Part shown: positions 1 through 10,629 of the stretch, one piece after another
How positions within the stretch are numbered: the stretch's first letter is position 1
Layout of the letters: each line of letters starts with the position of its first letter
From: Protostelium mycophagum
Taxonomy: Eukaryota > Evosea > Variosea > Protosteliida > Protosteliaceae
NCBI GenBank assembly: GCA_002081555.1
Contig: MZNV01002024.1
Coordinates: 1-21,873 of the forward strand
Direction: 5' to 3'
Length of the DNA: 21,873 nucleotides
The notes under the pieces: model-generated
What the model saw: only the letters and a program-made list of their open reading frames with translations
Told to the model about the DNA's origin: nothing
Database searches by the model: none
Program-made: the position numbers and the translations under genes

Positions 1-30
1 CTCTATGAGGCACAGGCTACTGTCTTTTAG

Positions 31-117
31 TGTGCAGCAATTTCCACCCAGTCTGCACAAAGCATGCTGGCAAAAGCTGACATGGTGAAAGACAGAAACC
101 CTTTCCCTGAAAAATAA
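31..117 (+). CDS. 3'-terminal exon of an upstream gene (partial)
   Basis: An open stretch of 28 codons follows a pyrimidine-rich AG (tgtcttttag, ending at 30) and closes with TAA at 115-117. The peptide begins CAAISTQSAQ and ends DRNPFPEK; it has normal coding composition and no long homopolymer. I do not recognise the protein. The rest of the gene lies to the left of the window. The stop is only 17 bp upstream of the start codon chosen for the next gene, which runs in the same direction, so the two genes are packed tightly or this exon could belong to a longer transcript. It could also be chance open sequence, since it rests on one acceptor and one short frame. Confidence 0.35.
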   Translation, partial: CAAISTQSAQSMLAKADMVKDRNPFPEK

Positions 118-134
118 CTTCCGGTAGTTACCGC

Positions 135-1042
135 ATGATATCCTCGCTAAGAATCCTTTTCTTCCATTCGCCGAATTCACATGTGATGAGATACCAAAAC
201 ATCAGCACACAAACAAGAAAGACGATGAAGAGAAACCAACCTGGAAGATCCGCACCTTCTCGACCAAATCACTTTCTGGCGTTGAGAATCACAGATGAAG
301 CCATCATGACACGTCTTCGTGAGGCGCAGGAAGAGTTAAAGTCCAAAATTACCACAAATCACGAGTTCGTCGCTCTCAACAAATCTCACATTACGTTGGG
401 TGTGTTCTCGATTTATAAAGAGCAGGATTATGAAAATCTCTTTGAGTCTCTGGAGCGAGGTAATTGACATCAGATGGCGATTGAAGTTGATGAGAACAGT
501 GTCTGTGAAGGATCTCAATCTGATGCCACAATCCATCAGTATGGAGGGTCTGGGTGATTTCAAAAAAGTCGTGTATGCAGACGTGAAGAAAGACGAATCA
601 GGGAATCAATTTCAACGAGCCGTGGAACACCTCAGAGACAGACTTCTATATGGCAAAGACATGACGAAGATCATGCAAGGAGGGGTGGGTCTATCACCTC
701 CATCTACTGTGAATAATTAAATAATTTAGAAATGGAACCCCCACGTAACGTTGGTGAAGGGAAGAAACCCTATAGACCTGAGGTGAATTTTTATTGACAA
801 CAAGCGAAACTACGATGATGAGACCCGAACACTGATTTAATTCCAGTTGGTTTCCAGCCATGCAGGAATCATATAAAGACAGCATGGGCAACCAAAGCAT
901 AGACACGATCGAGCTGCTGTCCATGAGGGAAACAGATGACGAGGGATATTACAAAGCAGTGGCAAGGTTTCACCTTCCAAAGGAGAGACAAGGCGCAGCG
1001 ACACTAGAGAAATTCCTGTCTTTCCAGGATCTAAAAATATAA
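135..1042 (+). CDS. AKAP7: AKAP7-like 2H phosphoesterase domain protein
   Basis: Spliced model 135-459, 500-684, 730-782, 847-1042, giving 252 residues with phases closing exactly. Two H-x-T motifs of the 2H phosphoesterase fold are visible: HIT at residues 85-87 (context KSHITLGVF) and HVT at 175-177 (context WNPHVTLVK). Spacing and the later stretch TIELLSMRETDDEGYY match the AKAP7 NLS-domain family, whose members hydrolyse 2'-5' or cyclic-phosphate RNA ends or bind AMP. There is no KH domain, which argues against ASCC1. The first Met opens an Arg/Ser-rich, hydrophobic N-terminus (MISSLRILFF, later QNISTQTRKT) that resembles a mitochondrial presequence; an internal Met at residue 31 would start a cytosolic form. 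Introns are 40, 45 and 64 nt. It converges on KIF9 with 113 bp between stops. Confidence 0.86.
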
Positions 1043-1155
1043 TCTTGTAAACATTGATCACAATTTTTTTATTTTCATGATTTTTTCGGTAAAAATATCA
1101 AAAGTTAAGAAATTCACTCTCTTGATATCTGAAATTACAATGTTCATCTCATGCT

Positions 1156-4100
1156 CTATGTTTTGAATGGGTTTTTCCTCGATTTGTGAATTTGCGGCAA
1201 GTTGGCTGAAGGTTTCTTGCCTTGTGAAGATGTCCCCTGTCATTTTCAGCCCAAAAAACTCAGGAATCTCCCACCTTCATTCGCGTCTGAAATATGTTTT
1301 TGCGCGCGTTGTAGAAGTAGGTCGCCTCAGGATCTTCTTGCATGATTTTCTCCACCGCCATACGGTCAAATTTCTCTTGATAGTCTAAAACATCCTCTCC
1401 TGACGATTTTCAATCATCTTTTTCTGTTAAGTTTTCAAAACCTGGACGTGTTGGGTCGACAGGGCTGATGATGATGGAGGAGTAATTCTGGCTTGGCGCT
1501 GAGATTGATGACGTCACAGCTCTTGACACCTGACATTGTGAGAATGTACACGGTAAATCACGTGGTACTCACGTCACCCTTCTGGTGATCGAAACTGTCT
1601 TGGTACCAAGTCTCAAACTCTGTGAGTAACTTCTCTCTACAACGATCTGACAGCTTTGATAGGTAATCCACCTCGTTGCGGGCCTCGCGGAATTGGTCGA
1701 AGGCTTCTCGGTACTTCAGTTTCATGTCTTTCAGCCCTTTTAGAATCTCGAATTCTTCTCCATCTATGATTTCGGCTTCTTCATGTCTGAACTCCACTGA
1801 AAAGATTAGCTTCTCCGTCTACAATGTGGTGGATGTTACCTTTCAGGGCTCTGTCTTGCCTCTTTTTCTCGAGTCTTTCGCTGAGTATGTCAATGTTACG
1901 TTTTGCATTGTTGATCTCTATGGCAAACTCTTTAACAGCCTTCCTTTTCTCCTTCAGTTGAGCTAAACGTGTTAACTCTATCTACAACTCTGTAAAATTG
2001 AAATGAATTACTCTTATTTTCCACAAGAGAAGTATTGGTTGCAGAGTCTTTTTTGAATAATTCGAAAGCAACTGATCTCTCAGGTGCTGGCAGCTTCAAC
2101 TTCTCGTCTTCCTCTTTAGGCTGAAGAATTTTCAGACTTCACGCGCGAAACAATCATGGACACACCTCATCTTCTTCACTCTCTTTCTTGTGCTCAGGAG
2201 TGTGGCCTGCCGATTCTTTGCGTGGATTTTTGTCCTTTTTGTTTCTATCCTTCTTTCTCTCCTTTCGAGAATCTTCCGAATTCCGGGAGGCCTGTTCACA
2301 TGTTATTTGGTGGTTTACAGAATCACTTGGACTCACATCCTCTTTAGAATCTGATGAGATGTTGTCTTTGCTGAAGCTGTCCTTCGGTTGAACGGTGATA
2401 CTGGTCTGGGAGCTTGTGTCGCCGTTGGCCTTGAATTTTGATTGAGGGACTTTAAGGTTGTTTCCTTTTCTATATGAATTGGATGATGCCGGTCGAGCGT
2501 GATTCGGTGCCTATTTGAACTTTAAGTGAAAAGTTTAGGCGGGAAGTACTCACCAGTCCGACTCCAAAGCCGTTCCCTTCGAGTTCTCCGACCCCATCAT
2601 CATCCCTCTGGGCCTTGTACAGGTTATAACTTGATTTACAACGATGCTTACCTCTGCGAAATTTGTATCTCCCCCGGGTGTGCGAGGCTTTCCACTATTT
2701 TGTAATTGTTTTCGTTCTGATAAGACTTCAAAATTAGAAAGCAACAGTTTGAATTGTAGGAAAATCTCCTTGACTTGTCTCAAACTCTCAATCTACAACC
2801 ATCAAACTGATGACGTCACCAATGAATCTACCTCGATATCTTCGACTTCACCGGCCAGGTACCGCCGTACAAACTGCTGCAATTCGAACCTTTGCTCTTC
2901 GGTGTACGGTTCGTAATGTATATGTCCACGGTTAGTTAACGCATCATGCATGGCCAGTTCTGATTTCAGATCTTTGATGTCGGCCTCATATTTTTTCGCG
3001 AGCATCTGGACATATTAATTTTTCTGTGTCTACAACGGTGTAGCGCTCACCGCGAGATCGTATGTAACGTTGATAGTGGGCAGATTTGTAACTCTCATCA
3101 TTCTGGTGGCGAATTTAAGTGTAGATATCGTCTCTTCCATATGAGTAGATTCGACTGAAATCTCAGATAAATCATCCCATCTACAACGATCTCACCCCAG
3201 ACTGTAGCAACGAGAGATGTTTTACAATTACCACCCAGAGAGTCTTTCAAAACATTGGTTAAAAGTGTTTGTCTGTACGGAATGTGATCCCTGCGCATAC
3301 TTTAGATACATAGATACGGTGTAGCTAAGATTTTTACCTTGATTTTGCCAGAGCCATGACAACTTGTTCCAAAAAACTGAGACTTTTGTTTATGTCTAAT
3401 CTTCATCAGAAAAAATGTAGTAAAATTCGTGACCTACATAGCGCCTCTTTAAATATTTGTCCTTCAGAATGCGTCTTCTTCAACCTCTCAGACCCAGCCA
3501 AATCCACCAGATTTAATTTTGACACCAAAATACGTTCGTTTGATTCTACTCTGGACCTTATCTCCAGATATATTGTGAACACACAATGTGATCTTGAAAT
3601 TGAGGGTGAATATCTGAAGACTTTTTGCGTGAAATCACCTCGTAGAAGACTTGTTTAATTGGTGAGATGCGATGGATCTATTAGTTTCTCCTTCGAATAA
3701 TAAGTTCAGAGCCTCCTCCTCATTCATCACGATCTGTTGTGTGAGCCCACGCACATGTGTTACTTCTGAACGCTTTTTAGGTTTTTATCCATCTACAACG
3801 CGTCAAATTCACCTTTTGCGTCCTCTACAACTTTTAACTGTTCACTCTCCTCTGCTGTGGGAAGAGAGCTCAATAGATCGAATATTGACTCGTTGTAGAT
3901 TTCCAAATAGGAAACCCTGACTATGATCGCTTGATGTGGTCTGTTTCTGATCTCACGAAAAATGTATTCTATTGAACGAGGTATCAACCCTCTGTGCTTG
4001 AAATTTTCTGTCGCGCCCGTCTGCAACAAAAAAATTAATTTTGGCACCATCACAAAGAGGTAATCACCATTGTGAACGTCTTTCCTGAGCCGGTCTGACC

Positions 4101-4512
4101 ATATGCCATAATTGAGCCGTTGATGCCCTCTAAAACAGATTGAACGATCTCTGACGCCGCTTCGGAAAACACTTCTTCTTGACTTGCATTGTGCAGGACT
4201 TTGTCGAATGAGAAAGTCCAGTTCTCCTGTTGATTATTGACTGCACCACCTGATTCTTTCTTTTTTTGGTATATATTGACGGTCTGCAGCGTATCACCAA
4301 CAAAATTGCATTACCTTCTGTCAGTTGTTTCCAACATGATCGGTTGGATGTTTCTTACCTTCTTATCATCATCCAAGATGACAGATCCTTGTGCAAAATT
4401 GGAAGTTGGCTTTGTGCGGACAACTACCTGCTAATGTGAATCACAGAACATACTCCGAATGTATTTGGTCACTGACCTTGACATGATTTCTGGTTTCTGT
4501 CTCTCCATACAT
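1156..4512 (-). CDS. KIF9: Kinesin-9 motor protein (KIF9)
   Basis: Nineteen exons on the minus strand close in phase into an 853-residue protein: 4512-4477, 4427-4359, 4283-4068, 4020-3813, 3765-3639, 3592-3438, 3395-3338, 3299-3196, 3154-3051, 3005-2832, 2792-2652, 2613-2554, 2510-2166, 2120-2012, 1977-1840, 1796-1573, 1529-1442, 1399-1275, 1236-1156. The motor domain is at the N-terminus: P-loop GQTGSGKT (97-104), switch I NKSSTRSH (about 214-221), switch II DLAGSER (249-255), then [10 protein letters not shown] and LKDSLGGNC. The kinesin-9 diagnostic parts after the motor are also present: the neck segment ending [12 protein letters not shown], the VRRYL element, a Lys/Glu-rich linker encoded by the 345-nt exon, and the C-terminal coiled coil with [13 protein letters not shown]. 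Kinesin-9 acts in the central apparatus of motile cilia, so this gene implies a flagellum. One donor (1441) is weak, GTTTTG. One Gln at the exon 1-2 junction is ambiguous because of a tandem acceptor (TTAGCAG). Confidence 0.96.
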
Positions 4513-4823
4513 CGTTCGTATCGGTTGACAGACCCGTCTCGATGATGATGAGCCTCACGAGAGCTAAAAATAAACAGACCAAAGTTTTGTGCTTCCGACG
4601 CGGGATCACGTTCTCTCAACAGTGCCAAGTCCGTCGGTGCACACCCGTTTCGACAAATATTATCCATTTTACTATTTGTGAACATTTTTCCGTGAAATAT
4701 TCAAAGACAGAAGCCTCACAATCCTATAGTGAGAAGGGTGAAGCATTTAGAGCTTCTTTGGGGAAATATGAGGAGATACGGCCTCTATTCTTCAATGAGA
4801 TTGGGTGATAATGCTTCCCTTCA
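4513..4823. other. Divergent intergenic region with an unassigned plus-strand ORF
   Basis: This 311-bp gap lies between the KIF9 start codon (minus) and the next plus-strand ORF. It probably holds both promoters. It contains an open plus-strand frame from 4542 to 4808 (88 codons) whose second half (EHFSVKYSKTEASQ, then KYEEIRPLFFNEIG) looks more protein-like than its Lys/Arg/Cys-rich first half. I cannot attach it to a family or give it convincing splice sites, so I do not annotate it as a gene. No clear TATA box or initiator was identified. Confidence 0.3.
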
Positions 4824-5162
4824 ATGCTTGCGACCTCCGTTTCGCGGAGAATATTAACGGGAAATTATCTCGGATATTTCTCACGGAATTTGGTCAGGAG
4901 GAAGCACTTCTCGACACAAACAACATCATCCAAACATAAAGAACACAAAATCATGTCTCATTTCGCCGTACAAATGATGGTTGGACAACAGAGAAGAGAT
5001 GCAGCAAAGAATGATGATGAGAGGATAGGCGATAGACCAAGAACAAGCATGGAGGGAAGACGGCCAAACCTAGAAAAGTCCCGCTCTGGAAAGTCTCGAG
5101 TAGTAGATCCCTTCAAGTCAGCCGAGAAACCAAAGGAGAACCAGCTCATATCATTTGATTGA
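4824..5162 (+). CDS. Small hypothetical protein with mitochondrial presequence
   Basis: A single open frame of 112 codons from ATG at 4824. The first 35 residues are rich in Arg, Ser and hydrophobics with no acidic residue (MLATSVSRRILTG, then RRKHFSTQ), a typical matrix-targeting presequence with an Arg-2 or Arg-3 style cleavage context around HF/STQ. The rest is basic and hydrophilic (QQRRDAAKNDDERIGDRP, RSGKSRVVDPF) and looks disordered. I do not recognise a domain. The minus strand across 5203-5295 has a competing 30-codon Lys/Arg-rich ORF (MPKRKPNDLRGSKLLRKK), which I consider less likely. The frame may instead splice, from GTCAGC at 5116, into the exons listed at 5254-5552, because the phase would match. 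The protein call rests on composition only. Confidence 0.42.
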   Translation: MLATSVSRRILTGNYLGYFSRNLVRRKHFSTQTTSSKHKEHKIMSHFAVQMMVGQQRRDAAKNDDERIGDRPRTSMEGRRPNLEKSRSGKSRVVDPFKSAEKPKENQLISFD

Positions 5163-5253
5163 GTACTTGTATAGAATTAACTTACCTGATGTTTCATCTG
5201 ATTTAACATTCTCGAGACTTCTTACGCTGCTCACCTTTCATTTTTTTCCGCAG

Positions 5254-5552
5254 TAATTTTGATCCTCTTAGGTCATTTGGTTTTCTTTTGGGCATTGTTT
5301 TATTGATGTTGCCGAATAAGACAGACCACGTAGATGCAGTAAGACACAATTGTAAATCGGAGACAAACATGAGGCATTGAGTGGCTAAATATACTCCAAT
5401 GTGGCGAGCTTTCCATCCTTAAAGCTACAGATTTCAGAGAACGCCATCTACGAATACGCAGATCATCGGGTGGACGCCATGCTTCTGTGCTGTACAACAG
5501 ACAACTGATCGCCTTCTTTGGGGATCAAATCATCGTATCAGGCTGGACATGA
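5254..5552 (+). CDS. Hypothetical two-exon gene segment, 5' end unresolved
   Basis: Two plus-strand exons fit together in phase. The first (5254-5338) follows a strong acceptor, tttttttccgcag, and encodes a hydrophobic stretch (FGFLLGIVLLMLP) that could be a membrane helix or signal anchor. A 43-nt GTAAGA...TTGAG intron follows, then a 57-codon exon (5382-5552) ending in TGA with normal protein composition (ELSILKATDFRERH, ASVLYNRQLIAFFGDQ). An in-frame Met at 5312 could start a 67-residue product; otherwise the N-terminus comes from an exon further left, possibly the 4824 ORF. I do not recognise the protein. The antisense strand also has an ORF (5497-5300), which I take to be a shadow. The following 160 bp to the receptor kinase start show nothing I can name. 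Confidence 0.3.
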
Positions 5553-5712
5553 TGTTTTGGCATAAAATCTCATTCGCAGTTTGGATTCGTTCAGCGTTTG
5601 GAGTTTTATCTAAGATTTGTCGACAGGGGTAAATGCGGTGAAGCACGCTGGTCGTCATTTTCTAAGAAATAAACCTTATCTTTTGGTGTATCTGGCGACC
5701 ACTTCCCACGAC

Positions 5713-8700
5713 ATGATCGGATCGCTTTCCATCTGCTTTCTTCTGTGTCTATGTTCTGTCTCGGCTGACGTATATCCTAATCAAGGTGAATGCTTACCTT
5801 CGTCCTTTGACAAAGTCTTTGAGCACTGATGCAAACAGGTGGACTCTCCTGCCAAATAGATGTGAGCGGTATTCCTCCCACTTCAGTAGCAATTGGTCAG
5901 CCCTTCAACCTCACCATCGTATTGAGCAACTGCGCAGACGCATTCGTCAACTGGACTCTATTGGTATCGGCACCATTTACTATTGACTCCAAGATCCAGG
6001 AGCAGAATACAACTGGCTTCACTCAGGAATTCAATGAGAAGTCAGCAAACATTACAATGTGGGCAATTGATCGAAGTTCTTGGTCTCAACGAACCAACAC
6101 CTCGGCTCAACTACTACTCAAGTTTTTCAACCAAAATGAGCTGATTACGACTCCCGTCAGTTTGGTGAGTATTTTAAGAATCATGCCATCATTGATGTTA
6201 TTAGGATAACATGGAGGACGTCATTCATATTGGCAGACCTCTCTTGGAGTACAACATCACACAGATCACCCCTGTTTTTCTGTCTAGCATGAACTTCTCT
6301 GTCTGTGTCGGTCATGATTCAACACAATCGGCGGTGGATGCTTATAATGTCGTCCTCTACCTGAGGAATCCATATTTCGAAACAGGACAATGGCTCAATG
6401 GGAGTGTCTTTGAGAACTTTTTAGCCTGGGGTAGCTCATCATGTAGAACAATCACTCTGTCGATGGTTGAGTAAGGCCTTCCATCATCCACATTTAATGT
6501 TTCGATGTGGCACCATTTTAGACACTTCTTTATTCATGTGCACTTCTCATGAAGACACAGCGGCGCCAGGCCGAAAGGGCCGAAACCAATCATCCTCAAC
6601 TCTTACCTACAATGGGACAGTTACACGACAGACATCCAGCGGTGGCGATACCCCCAGACTCTATACATCAACGGAAATTCCGACGAAAATTCACCGCGCA
6701 CGCAGAGAATGACTTTTTCTGCTGGGCGGTCTACATGGCAGAGAGGGCAAGGTTCAGACTTGAATTTAGCATTGAACCCAAACCGTAAGACTTTTCGAAT
6801 GCGCCGGCGAATGTCATCTGTATCATGGAGCAGTCTTGAAAATCCACAGCGAGCTATGTTGGCCTGGTGACGAATATTAATCAACTCAACAATTCTTTTT
6901 GGTTTGAAACTACGGATCACACAGGTCAGCATGTTCATCAGTGGAAATGGATCTTGGAGATCCAAATTCTGAATGTGAAGAAGGTGATGGGGGAAAGATG
7001 CTCGAGGTGAATCCGGACGAAACGGGACCAAAACAGATTTCATTTTGGCAACAATTTAACACCACGTCAAATACTGACTATACGTTGAGCGTTTACATCA
7101 TGAACATCCAAAAATCATCTGGTCAGATCAGATCATTCATGATCGATTATGTCATATGATGATGACTTTGTGTTGACACTGACAGTGTTGACAAATACTA
7201 ATGAATACGACTACTATCCTGTCATAAACATCACGATGAGAGACTACAACACCCGCGTGAGATCTTTCCGAGAATTTTCGACACATCTCCTGACTCGTTG
7301 TAGACCTCAATTCCAGTCTTTCAAGCGGTTTTCACGGAGAACACTCTTAGGCCGCAATGGAGGTATTTCTGTGGCACTTTTAATTCGGGGAATTTCTCAG
7401 CATTGAATGCCACTTTTGTATCTACAACTACCGAATATAATGGCAATGATTTCGCGCTGGACGACTTGTGCTTGACATCCGTGACTGAATCCACATTGCA
7501 ACATAACATCATTCTTGATGATGTACAACTGCACACAAACGGCACAGTGAGTCGGTGACGTCATCACGTAGAAACTCTGAGACTGTACAGGTTGTCTTTG
7601 TTGGGGTAATAGATGATGTGTCCTACCTGACAACAGTAAACATCGGAGGTGTAAACGCCACTTGTTCTACGTCAGGCCGACAGACTTGTAGTGGTGAGTG
7701 AGGAGTCAAATATACCATCATGATTTCGTGAGATTGCAGTAAAAAAAAGTCGATGCGGAGGGTGATATGACATGCGATTGATGGATGACAGCACAACTTG
7801 CACCTGGTGTGGGAAATATTCAGAGCACATTATTATACAATGGTTGGGAGAAGCCTTACAACTTCACTTATTTCCCACCAAAGGTATTTTTCACGAGTCA
7901 TTTCGATCTCGTATTGAAGGAGCTGCGCCCATTACTACTCTGGATCTCCATTATCTGAACACCCACAGATCCAATCTGCCACAAGATCTGGAAATGTGGT
8001 GACAGTGTTTGGTACTGACCTTGGAAATGTTGTCTCAGCCCTGAACGTCAGCATCGACGGAACACAATGTACCGATGTCAATATCACACAACCTCATGTC
8101 AGTCTGACATGTGTGACATCTGTCAGTATGTTCACGGATAGTGTCGCCAGAGTGCAAGTGGCGGGTCAAAGTGGTACAATTAAGGTGAATTATTATTATT
8201 TCTCGTTGTAGAGTATTAAACCAAACACAAATCATGCAGAAGACAGAATGCACGAGTATTTATCGTATTCAAGAGATGATTGTACTGAATTGTTGCAGCT
8301 TGCTGCAGCGCAATGTACCACAGCCTTTTGTTCAGATTTGTGCCAGGTAACTACAACAATCAAACACGATGATGACGTATCCAGGGCGACAGTGGGTCGT
8401 GTGCTGCCACAATCATTTCAGTAAGCGCACCCATCGTGTGGATCATCACTCACCATCACAGTCAATCTCAAATATAAATAACATGACAGCATCCCTGGCA
8501 TCAAGTGTGATGGGATACATCTCTGGCGCTGCACAAAACACCGAGCCTTCTCTTGTCTTCGCATTGATTGATGCACTATCGAAGGCGATTGTGCAGACAA
8601 ACGGCAGTTCTACAACAAAGATAGTCACGCCCAGTATGGCTTTGTCTGCCACAAAGGTGAAGAAAAGTAAAGAAGGTTAGTGATAACATGTGACAGGTGA

Positions 8701-10569
8701 CGGCTGCATCTGGAAACCTTGCTTTCGGAACAACGAATGCGTCAGTTGCCATGCCATCATCACTTGTGCAACAGATTGTGGATAATGGAGCAGCTGCTGT
8801 CCTGATGACTACAACAGCATTCAACATGCTCACATCTCCCATCGCAATGTGAGTCGACATCATGATCACACTTTGAGGTAATACTGATGACGTGTCAGAT
8901 ACAGTCAGATCGTGGGAGTGAGGGTAAGCGACAGCAATGGAGCTGAGATACAAGTACAAAACACCGCAAATCCCATCCAGATCACCATCTTCCCAACAAA
9001 AAACGCACCTGATAACTATCGTATGTATTTTCGTTGTAGATTGTACTAACACGCCCAGAATACCAATGTTTATTCTGGAGCGAAACATCGTCGGGTTGGA
9101 TCAACGTGACAAGCATCACGAACTCATCGGATGGGACTGTGATATGTTCTACCAACCACTTGACAAACTTCTCTCTCAGCGTGGTGCCAAATTCCCAACA
9201 GCCACATACATCTAACAATGGTGTGCCCATATGGATCATAGCACCGATCGTCGTTGGTGTCCTTCTCATCATCCTCATCATCGTCGCCATCATCCTGTTG
9301 CATCGGTGAGGTTTTTTTCTTTTGCAAAGTTGATGTGAACAGAAAGACCAAGAAGGTACACTCCTCCACGCTTGAGATGGGTTTGACATGTGAATCCCAC
9401 GAATTCATGAAGGATAACATACGATTCGGGGACATCATCGGAAAAGGCGCTCATTCTTCCGTCTACAAAGCACACCCAGAGACCGGGAATGACGTATGTC
9501 ATCGTGTTCTTTATGTCATGTGATTGCACTGGTCTTTCCAGAAGTGAAATTGTCTATATTAGTATAGACACTGGTCGAGTAGTTGACGCGTTTAGATGGC
9601 TGCAAAGAAGCTCAATGGAGGTGAAGACAAGTTGTGGGATGAATACTATATCCACTCGGTATGTCTTATTGTGTTACAAAGTGTATTCTGATGCAGAGAT
9701 GAGTACTGATGATGATGTAGAAAGCGGCTCATCCTTGCATTGTGCAAGTTTACGGGATGTATAGAGATGTGGGAGACACATATATGATGATGGAATACTT
9801 GCATAATGGTGATCTGCTGCAATATGTAAGAAAGGATAACAGGGACACAAGAGGAGTGATGCAGATGTGAGTGTCTTTTTGTCTTTGTGATGTGTGATGT
9901 GCTGATGGGATGATGCACAGAATGGTAGACTTGGCGTCAGCGATGCGATATTTGGAGGAGCAGAAGATAGTCCACTGCGACTTGTCTGCAAGAAACGTGC
10001 TACTCTGGAATGACGGAACAAAAACAAGAGGCAAGCTGACCGATTTTGGAATGGCGAGGGAAACCGGAAATAAACCAAGGAAAGGAGAAGCAGAGATGCT
10101 CCCAGTGAGATGGGCCGTAAGTCATACACATCTACAACCATTTCCAGTGACATAAATCAGGCACCCGAGATTCTGGCTGGAAATGCTTACACATCAAAGG
10201 TAGGCTTATAGTTTCATTTTCATACGTCAATAACCGAGGATGTAGAGTGACGTGTGGTCCTATGGAGTGGTGCTGTGGGAGACAATGAGCAGTGGTATCG
10301 TCCCTTATGGAGAGAAGGATGATGAAGAAGTGAGAAGATATGTCAGAAAAGGAGGAGACCTTGAGATCAAAACAGAATGGCCGAGCGAAGTTTGTAGGGT
10401 AATCTCATCATGGTAAGATGTCAATTTAACACACTCGGGAACTTGCTGACCTTTACAGTATGTCACAGAAGATACAAAGCAGGCCTGGTTTTGCAGAGAT
10501 ATCCAAGAATTTGTGTGCCTTCTCGAGTTTCACATCGCCAAATGCGGCCCCCAAATCAGAGGCTTCTGA
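5713..10569 (+). CDS. Receptor tyrosine kinase with IPT-like and GAIN/GPS ectodomain
   Basis: Twenty-four exons close in phase to 1194 residues: 5713-5785, 5839-6164, 6205-6470, 6561-6784, 6834-6866, 6930-7121, 7186-7256, 7304-7546, 7591-7693, 7792-7883, 7969-8184, 8212-8346, 8385-8420, 8462-8656, 8697-8848, 8899-9020, 9059-9305, 9343-9493, 9596-9658, 9721-9866, 9921-10116, 10161-10199, 10246-10398, 10459-10569. Order: signal peptide 1-18; about 450 residues of Asn/Ser/Thr-rich ectodomain with many N-glycosylation sequons and a jelly-roll-like motif GNDFALDDLCL; IPT/TIG-like segments near 480-620; a GAIN-like stalk about 620-826; a GPS-like motif 830-867 (CLFW, GW, then NHLTNF); a hydrophobic helix 884-907; basic stop-transfer; kinase 930-1190. 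Kinase marks are GKGAHSSVYKA (943-952), Lys963, HCDLSARN (1047-1054), DFG (1070-1072), PVRWAAPE and SDVWSYGVVLWE. It is a tyrosine-kinase-group enzyme by SARN and PVRW. Exon borders in the first third are less certain than in the kinase part. Confidence 0.85.
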
Positions 10570-10629
10570 TTATATTACATCTACTTGACCATATAAATTT
10601 TTGCAAGTACAATTTCTTCGCAAATTTCG

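Noticed and set aside
3614-3638. A 25-nt intron in KIF9 ending at CTTCAG
   Set aside because: It would insert about seven extra residues into the switch I motif. The 46-nt alternative ending TTTCAAG gives a perfect NKSSTRSH.
3793-3812. A 20-nt GTGAAT...GTTGTAG intron in KIF9
   Set aside because: Removing only these bases runs into a stop after two codons. Extending to the acceptor at 3766 gives a 47-nt intron and restores the conserved kinesin sequence ([10 protein letters not shown]).
5203-5295. Minus-strand 30-residue basic peptide (MPKRKPNDLRGSKLLRKK)
   Set aside because: It could be spliced in two ways but neither product exceeds about 70 residues or resembles a family, and it overlaps a better-supported plus-strand exon.
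8576-9088. 170-codon minus-strand ORF
   Set aside because: It is antisense to well-supported GAIN-region exons of the receptor kinase, carries no recognisable motif, and is Cys/His/Ser-rich as shadows often are.
9674-10153. 159-codon minus-strand ORF opposite the kinase domain
   Set aside because: It lies antisense to exons with unmistakable kinase motifs and has a composition expected of a complementary-strand shadow.
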